Positions 43,650 through 47,838 of a stretch of 47,838 nucleotides of DNA are shown piece after piece. The DNA comes from Burkholderiaceae bacterium (GTDB lineage: Bacteria; Pseudomonadota; Gammaproteobacteria; Burkholderiales; Burkholderiaceae_E). Within the stretch, counting starts at the first letter, position 1, and every line of letters starts with the position of its first letter. The position numbers and the translations under genes are program-made. The stretch spans positions 1-47,838 of the forward strand of contig OMIE01000085.1 in the NCBI GenBank assembly GCA_900299025.1. Direction: 5' to 3'. Under the pieces are notes generated by a model, which saw nothing but the letters and a program-made list of their open reading frames with translations, did no database searches and was not told the DNA's origin.

Positions 43650-46403
43650 ATGTTTTCTGACCGTTACGAAGCCCATGCCATTGAGTCTCAGGTACAAGCC
43701 GACTGGCAATCGCGCGATGTTTATCGCGTGATCGAACACAACCCCAAGTACCCTCGCGGCAAGTATTACGCCTGCTCGATGCTCCCCTACCCCTCGGGGA
43801 AACTTCACATGGGTCATGTTCGTAACTACACCATCAATGATGTGATGGCGAGGCAGTTGCGTATGGCCGGCTACAACGTCCTGATGCCGATGGGTTGGGA
43901 TGCATTCGGATTACCAGCCGAAAACGCCGCCATGGCCAATAAGCTCGCGCCCGCACGCTGGACCTGGGACAACATCGCGAGCATGAAGGGCCAAATGCAG
44001 GCCATGGGGCTTGCGATTGATTGGTCAAGAGAAGTCGCAACCTGTTCGCCGGACTACTACCGATGGAATCAATGGCTGTTTTTGCAAATGCTGCAAAAAG
44101 GCATTGCCTACCTAAAAACCGGTACGGTGAATTGGGATCCTGTTGACCAAACCGTTCTTGCCAACGAACAAGTCATCGATGGTCGCGGCTGGCGATCGGG
44201 CGCACTGGTTGAAAAGCGCGAAATACCGATGTATTACCTGCGCATCACCCAGTACGCTGAAGAATTAATTCAAGACCTAGAACCTTTAGGCTGGCCTGAG
44301 CGTGTCAAGGTCATGCAGCGCAATTGGATTGGTAAATCCGTGGGTTTGCGTTTTGCCTTTCCGCACAACATTGAAGACGCGCAAGGCCAATGGGTTCAAG
44401 GCGGAAGACTTTATGTGTTTACAACACGCGCCGATACCATCATGGGCGTGACCTTTGTCGCGGTGGCACCTGAACACCCACTTGCGGCCGAGGCCGCAAG
44501 AAGGCGCCCCGAACTACAAGGGTTTATTGACGATTGCTTGCAAGGTGGTGTTGCGGAAGCTGATCTAGCAACCCGCGACAAGGACGGTCGCGACACGGGT
44601 TTGAGCGTGAGTCACCCGATCACAGGCGATCCGATTCCAGTTTGGATCGGCAATTATGTGTTGATGAGCTATGGCGATGGCGCTGTCATGGGCGTTCCGG
44701 CGCACGATGAACGCGACTTTGCCTTTGCTCAGCGCTTTTCGCTGCCTATCAAACAAGTCGTTGCCATCGAGGGGGAAACCTTTGATGTAAAGCAGTGGCA
44801 GAGTTGGTATGAAAACAAACAACTGGGTCGCTGCATTAATTCCGATGTATATAACGATCTAACTTATGACCAAGCAATCGATGCCATCGCGAGTGATCTT
44901 GAGGCAAGAGGACTTGGTGCGCGTCAGATTCAATATCGTTTGCGCGATTGGGGTATTTCAAGACAACGCTATTGGGGCACTCCGATTCCGGTGATCCATT
45001 GCGACGACTGCGGGGTCGTTCCCGTTCCAGAGAGCGATTTACCGGTTGTATTGCCAGACGATTTAATCCCCGACGGCAGCGGCAATCCGCTCAACAAGCA
45101 CCATCCTTTCTTGCTCTGTCAGTGTCCACGTTGCGAAAAACCTGCTCGCCGCGAGACCGACACGATGGATACCTTTATCGATTCCGCGTGGTATTACATG
45201 CGTTATTGCTCACCCGACGCCTCAAGCTCGATGGTCGATGCGCGCAATGACTACTGGATGCCGATGGATCAATACATTGGGGGCATCGAACACGCTGTGC
45301 TCCATTTGTTATACGCACGCTTTTGGACCAAGGTCATGCGCGATCTTGATGCTGGAGAAGCAAGTGCCAGTGATTCTGGAAGTCCTGGTGGGCAGGGTGC
45401 CGCGAGCCATGATGAACAGCGTTCCGCGAGCCCTAGCGGCCGGGGTCTGGTGACATGTTCTGAGCCCTTTAGCAATTTGCTCACGCAGGGCATGGTGCTC
45501 AACGAAACCTTTTATAGAGAAGACGAATCAGGCCGCAAGACTTGGTTTAACCCGGCCGATGTTGAAGTGAGCTTTGACGAGCGGGGCCGCCCCATCGGCG
45601 CCCAATCGCGCGTTGATCATCAAGCGGTGCAATTGGGCGGCGTTGAGAAAATGTCCAAGAGCAAAAACAACGGTGTCGATCCGCAACATTTAATTGATCG
45701 TTATGGTGCCGATACCGCAAGACTGTTTACCATGTTTGCATCACCACCCGAACAATCGCTCGAGTGGTCTGACGCAGGTGTGGAGGGAGCTCACCGCTTC
45801 TTAAGACGGGTTTGGGCAAGTTGCATGCAGGCCTTGGAAAAGCAGCAAATTAGTGCCAATCAAAGTATGAAAGCCAGCGAAATCGCGCATGACTCAACGA
45901 GTGCCGATCTGCGGCGTGAGATGCACCAATTGCTTAAGCAGGCAGATTTTGACTATCAGCGCAGGCAGTACAACACGGTTGTTTCAGCCTGCATGAAAAT
46001 GCTCAACACCCTTGAAGCTGCGCCTGATTCGGTGAGTGCGGCAGCACGATCTGAGGGCTTTTCAATCCTGTTACGCGTGATGTATCCCGTAGTCCCGCAC
46101 ATCACGGTTGCACTTTGGAAAGCGATGGGTTTTGAAGCAGTTGAAGGCGACTTACTCGATGCCAAGTGGCCAAGCGTTGATGAAAAAGCGCTCGTCAAGC
46201 ACACCATCAACCTGGTGCTGCAAATTAATGGCAAGCTGCGAGGCAACCTTGAGATTGCAGCCGATGCGTCCAAATCTGCGATCGAAGACCGAGCACGTCA
46301 TTGGATTGACGAGCAAGACGCCATTGCGCGCTTTGCACCCGGTCAAAGTATTCGCAAGTTGATTGTGGTGCCTGGTCGACTTGTCAACGTAGTCACAGAC
46401 TAG
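43650..46403 (+). CDS. leuS: leucyl-tRNA synthetase
   Basis: A class I synthetase that charges tRNA-Leu. The 917-residue product has the HIGH motif as HMGH (in [15 protein letters not shown]), the editing CP1 domain ([21 protein letters not shown]), the catalytic WGTPIPV and the loop [12 protein letters not shown], then a C-terminal anticodon/tRNA-binding part. E. coli LeuRS is 860 residues. Much of the excess is a 37-residue Ser/Gly/Ala-rich insertion (residues 568-604, coordinates 45351-45461) between FWTKVMRDL and [13 protein letters not shown], with no similarity I recognise. All catalytic motifs are intact. Confidence 0.97.
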   Translation: MFSDRYEAHAIESQVQADWQSRDVYRVIEHNPKYPRGKYYACSMLPYPSGKLHMGHVRNYTINDVMARQLRMAGYNVLMPMGWDAFGLPAENAAMANKLAPARWTWDNIASMKGQMQAMGLAIDWSREVATCSPDYYRWNQWLFLQMLQKGIAYLKTGTVNWDPVDQTVLANEQVIDGRGWRSGALVEKREIPMYYLRITQYAEELIQDLEPLGWPERVKVMQRNWIGKSVGLRFAFPHNIEDAQGQWVQGGRLYVFTTRADTIMGVTFVAVAPEHPLAAEAARRRPELQGFIDDCLQGGVAEADLATRDKDGRDTGLSVSHPITGDPIPVWIGNYVLMSYGDGAVMGVPAHDERDFAFAQRFSLPIKQVVAIEGETFDVKQWQSWYENKQLGRCINSDVYNDLTYDQAIDAIASDLEARGLGARQIQYRLRDWGISRQRYWGTPIPVIHCDDCGVVPVPESDLPVVLPDDLIPDGSGNPLNKHHPFLLCQCPRCEKPARRETDTMDTFIDSAWYYMRYCSPDASSSMVDARNDYWMPMDQYIGGIEHAVLHLLYARFWTKVMRDLDAGEASASDSGSPGGQGAASHDEQRSASPSGRGLVTCSEPFSNLLTQGMVLNETFYREDESGRKTWFNPADVEVSFDERGRPIGAQSRVDHQAVQLGGVEKMSKSKNNGVDPQHLIDRYGADTARLFTMFASPPEQSLEWSDAGVEGAHRFLRRVWASCMQALEKQQISANQSMKASEIAHDSTSADLRREMHQLLKQADFDYQRRQYNTVVSACMKMLNTLEAAPDSVSAAARSEGFSILLRVMYPVVPHITVALWKAMGFEAVEGDLLDAKWPSVDEKALVKHTINLVLQINGKLRGNLEIAADASKSAIEDRARHWIDEQDAIARFAPGQSIRKLIVVPGRLVNVVTD

Positions 46404-46465
46404 CCTTCAAATGACAGCCCGACAGCAAGGATAAGCCTTCAATTGACTGCTCGCCGACAAATCCT
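46402..46465. repeat. 32-bp imperfect tandem duplication at the lptE start
   Basis: AGCCTTCAA recurs 32 bases apart (46402 and 46434), each time followed by a start-like codon and a similar coding run. The first copy reads ATG then TARQQG and stops at 46434; the second reads TTG then TARRQI and is the lptE start. The first looks like a decayed copy of the gene's start region. Confidence 0.65.
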
Positions 46466-46940
46466 GAGATACATCAGCCTTGGACTTTCAGCAGGGTTGG
46501 GCTTAGCGGGCTGTGGGTTTAAGCTTCGTGAACAAGTTGCGCTGCGCTTTGAAAGCATTTGGATTAATTTGCCCAAGCAGTCTGAATTCGGCGGTGAGTT
46601 AAGACGAGCGATTGTTTCATTGGGTGGTACCCGTATTGAAAGCGACCCGGAGAAAGCTCAACGACGTCTTTATGTCGACGAAGCGCTGCGAACGCGAGAG
46701 ATTATTGGCTTCACCGTAACAGGACGACCTCGCGATGTGCGTCTGCAATTCAAGGTGGTCTTCAGGGTTATTGACCAGTCAGGGCTTGAAACAGTGAGCC
46801 GAAGCGAAATCCTCTTACATCGTGATATTTCAACGAGCGATGTCCTGCAGGGCGCAAAACAGCAAGAGGAGCGCTTTTTGCAGCGAGATATGCAAGCTGA
46901 AGTGATTGAGCGGATCTTGCGCCAATTGCGAAGTGCCTGA
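46443..46940 (+). CDS. lptE: LPS-assembly lipoprotein LptE
   Basis: LptE plugs the LptD outer-membrane barrel and helps insert LPS. The 165-residue product has a lipoprotein signal with lipobox LAGC (Cys at about 23), then GFKLREQVALRFESIWINLP and a mixed alpha/beta domain ending ADVIERILRQL-like (EVIERILRQLRSA). The gene is in its usual place between leuS and holA. The start is TTG at 46443 with an AAGGA site; a mini-frame just upstream (46411-46434) is a diverged copy of the start. The stop overlaps the holA ATG (TGATG). Confidence 0.9.
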   Translation: MTARRQILRYISLGLSAGLGLAGCGFKLREQVALRFESIWINLPKQSEFGGELRRAIVSLGGTRIESDPEKAQRRLYVDEALRTREIIGFTVTGRPRDVRLQFKVVFRVIDQSGLETVSRSEILLHRDISTSDVLQGAKQQEERFLQRDMQAEVIERILRQLRSA

Positions 46941-47838
46941 TGGCAATTAAAGATCCAGTGATGACATCCAGGGCGCAAAGCATCGAAGCAAGACTGCGAG
47001 GGTCGAAACCACCTCCCTGGCTCTTGATTCACGGCGACGAGCAACTTGTGCACATCGAGACGGCTGACAGCATCCGAGCCTGGCTACGCCCTCTAGGCTT
47101 TAACGAGCGCGAGGTCGTCGAAGTGGACCGATCCTTCAAGCTCGAACAACTCGAGCGTGCGCTCCGATCGCGTGACCTCTTTGCCGCGGCAAAGCTTGTC
47201 GAACTGCGCTTTAGCGCCAAACCCCACAAGGCATGCCTCGATTGGCTGAGCGACTGGTCCAAAGCGGCTGACAGCGAAGTCTGCGTCATGGTTTCATGTG
47301 GCAAGTTGGACCGCAGCCAACTAACAAGCGCTTGGTTTCGAGATCTTCAAGACAAGGGCTGGGCCTTTGAAGCAGCAGGCATTCCCAGGCAAGCACTGGC
47401 GGGCTGGATTCGCGATCGACTCACACGCGAGTCGCTTCAAGCGAGCGACGAGGTCATTGACTTAATTGCATCAAGAACCGAGGGCAATCTGATCGCTTGC
47501 GCCCAGGAGATCAAAAAGCTCGCCATGCTCGAGCAATCGACCATCGATATGGCCATGGCCCAATCGAGCCTGACCAATGCGGCTCGTTGGAGTGCGTTTG
47601 ATCTTCAAGCGAGCTGTCTTCTTGGCGATCGCAAACGTGCATTAATGATGCTCGACGCGCTACACGCAGAAGCCGAACCCCCACCCCTCATGCTTTGGGC
47701 ACTTGCAGATGCCGCGCGCCAACTGCTTGCGCTGCATGAGTGCCTAGCTTCAGGACAGTCTAAAAGCCAGGCTTTCAGGGCGCTGCGGCTCTTCGGTACG
47801 CGGGAGCTTCCCTACACACGAGCCCTTGAGCGCATCAG
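46940..47838 (+). CDS. holA: DNA polymerase III delta subunit, partial at the right edge
   Basis: HolA is the clamp-loader subunit that opens the beta clamp. The first 299 codons are present; the gene runs off the window. It shows PWLLIHGDEQLVHIETADSIRAW and then the V-D-R-S-F-K and RDLFAAAKLVELRF strands of the first domain, IASRTEGNLIACAQEIKKLAML of the second, and the collar-domain helices ending in RALRLFGTRELPYTRAL. The ATG at 46940 overlaps the lptE stop by one base, and the leuS-lptE-holA order is standard in proteobacteria. Confidence 0.94.
   Translation, partial: MAIKDPVMTSRAQSIEARLRGSKPPPWLLIHGDEQLVHIETADSIRAWLRPLGFNEREVVEVDRSFKLEQLERALRSRDLFAAAKLVELRFSAKPHKACLDWLSDWSKAADSEVCVMVSCGKLDRSQLTSAWFRDLQDKGWAFEAAGIPRQALAGWIRDRLTRESLQASDEVIDLIASRTEGNLIACAQEIKKLAMLEQSTIDMAMAQSSLTNAARWSAFDLQASCLLGDRKRALMMLDALHAEAEPPPLMLWALADAARQLLALHECLASGQSKSQAFRALRLFGTRELPYTRALERI

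Overview
The window looks like a chromosomal segment of a betaproteobacterium, most likely in or near the order Burkholderiales. The evidence is gene content and order: clpS-clpA beside a cold-shock gene; exbB-exbD-lpxK-Trm112-kdsB-adk; an EarP/EF-P pair whose EF-P has Arg at position 32; a DUF3579 gene beside argD-argF; xseB-ispA-dxs-folE2; a BPSS1780-type membrane protein; and leuS-lptE-holA. Base composition is moderate and even. I see no tRNA, rRNA, insertion sequence, prophage or CRISPR array. The segment is almost all core housekeeping genes with a few accessory metabolic and regulatory genes.

Layout. 1-5.7 kb: start of a c-type cytochrome gene, then clpA/clpS (minus), a cold-shock gene, a 38-residue exported Lys-rich protein with two terminators, a DUF192 protein, and xseA (minus). 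6-12.7 kb: envelope and LPS genes (exbB, exbD, lpxK, Trm112-like, kdsB), adk, and a membrane H+-pyrophosphatase. 12.7-18.6 kb: a DsbA-fold isomerase, an ABC importer of the taurine/nitrate type (minus), a short-chain dehydrogenase and an amidase. 18.6-23.2 kb: KTSC protein, earP, efp, DUF3579, argD, argF. 23.3-27.5 kb: aldo/keto reductase and an ECF sigma factor with an Asp-rich repeat extension (minus), diverging from an orphan OmpR-type response regulator, a GNAT acetyltransferase and yajQ. 27.6-35.5 kb: folE2, dxs, ispA, xseB (minus) diverging from a Rieske oxygenase and a rhodanese, then a ZIP transporter and a dienelactone hydrolase (minus). 35.6-47.8 kb: polA (minus), thrB, a membrane protein, uvrD and an IclR regulator (minus), leuS, lptE and a partial holA.

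How the genes work together. ClpS delivers N-end-rule substrates to ClpAP. XseA and XseB form exonuclease VII. LpxK, KdsB and LptE serve lipid A, Kdo and LPS export. EarP rhamnosylates EF-P. ArgD and ArgF are steps of arginine synthesis. Dxs and IspA bracket isoprenoid precursor synthesis. HolA and PolA serve replication and repair.

The most unusual signals are these: a cytochrome whose haem motif has lost its first Cys (FANCH); an ECF sigma factor with a 24-bp/8-residue Asp repeat array and no adjacent anti-sigma gene; 17-bp direct repeats between that sigma gene and the response regulator; a bidirectional terminator plus a Leu-rich micro-ORF upstream of leuS; a 24-bp palindrome running into the uvrD start codon; and a recurring pattern of short imperfect tandem duplications at gene ends, gene starts, spacers and disordered protein segments.
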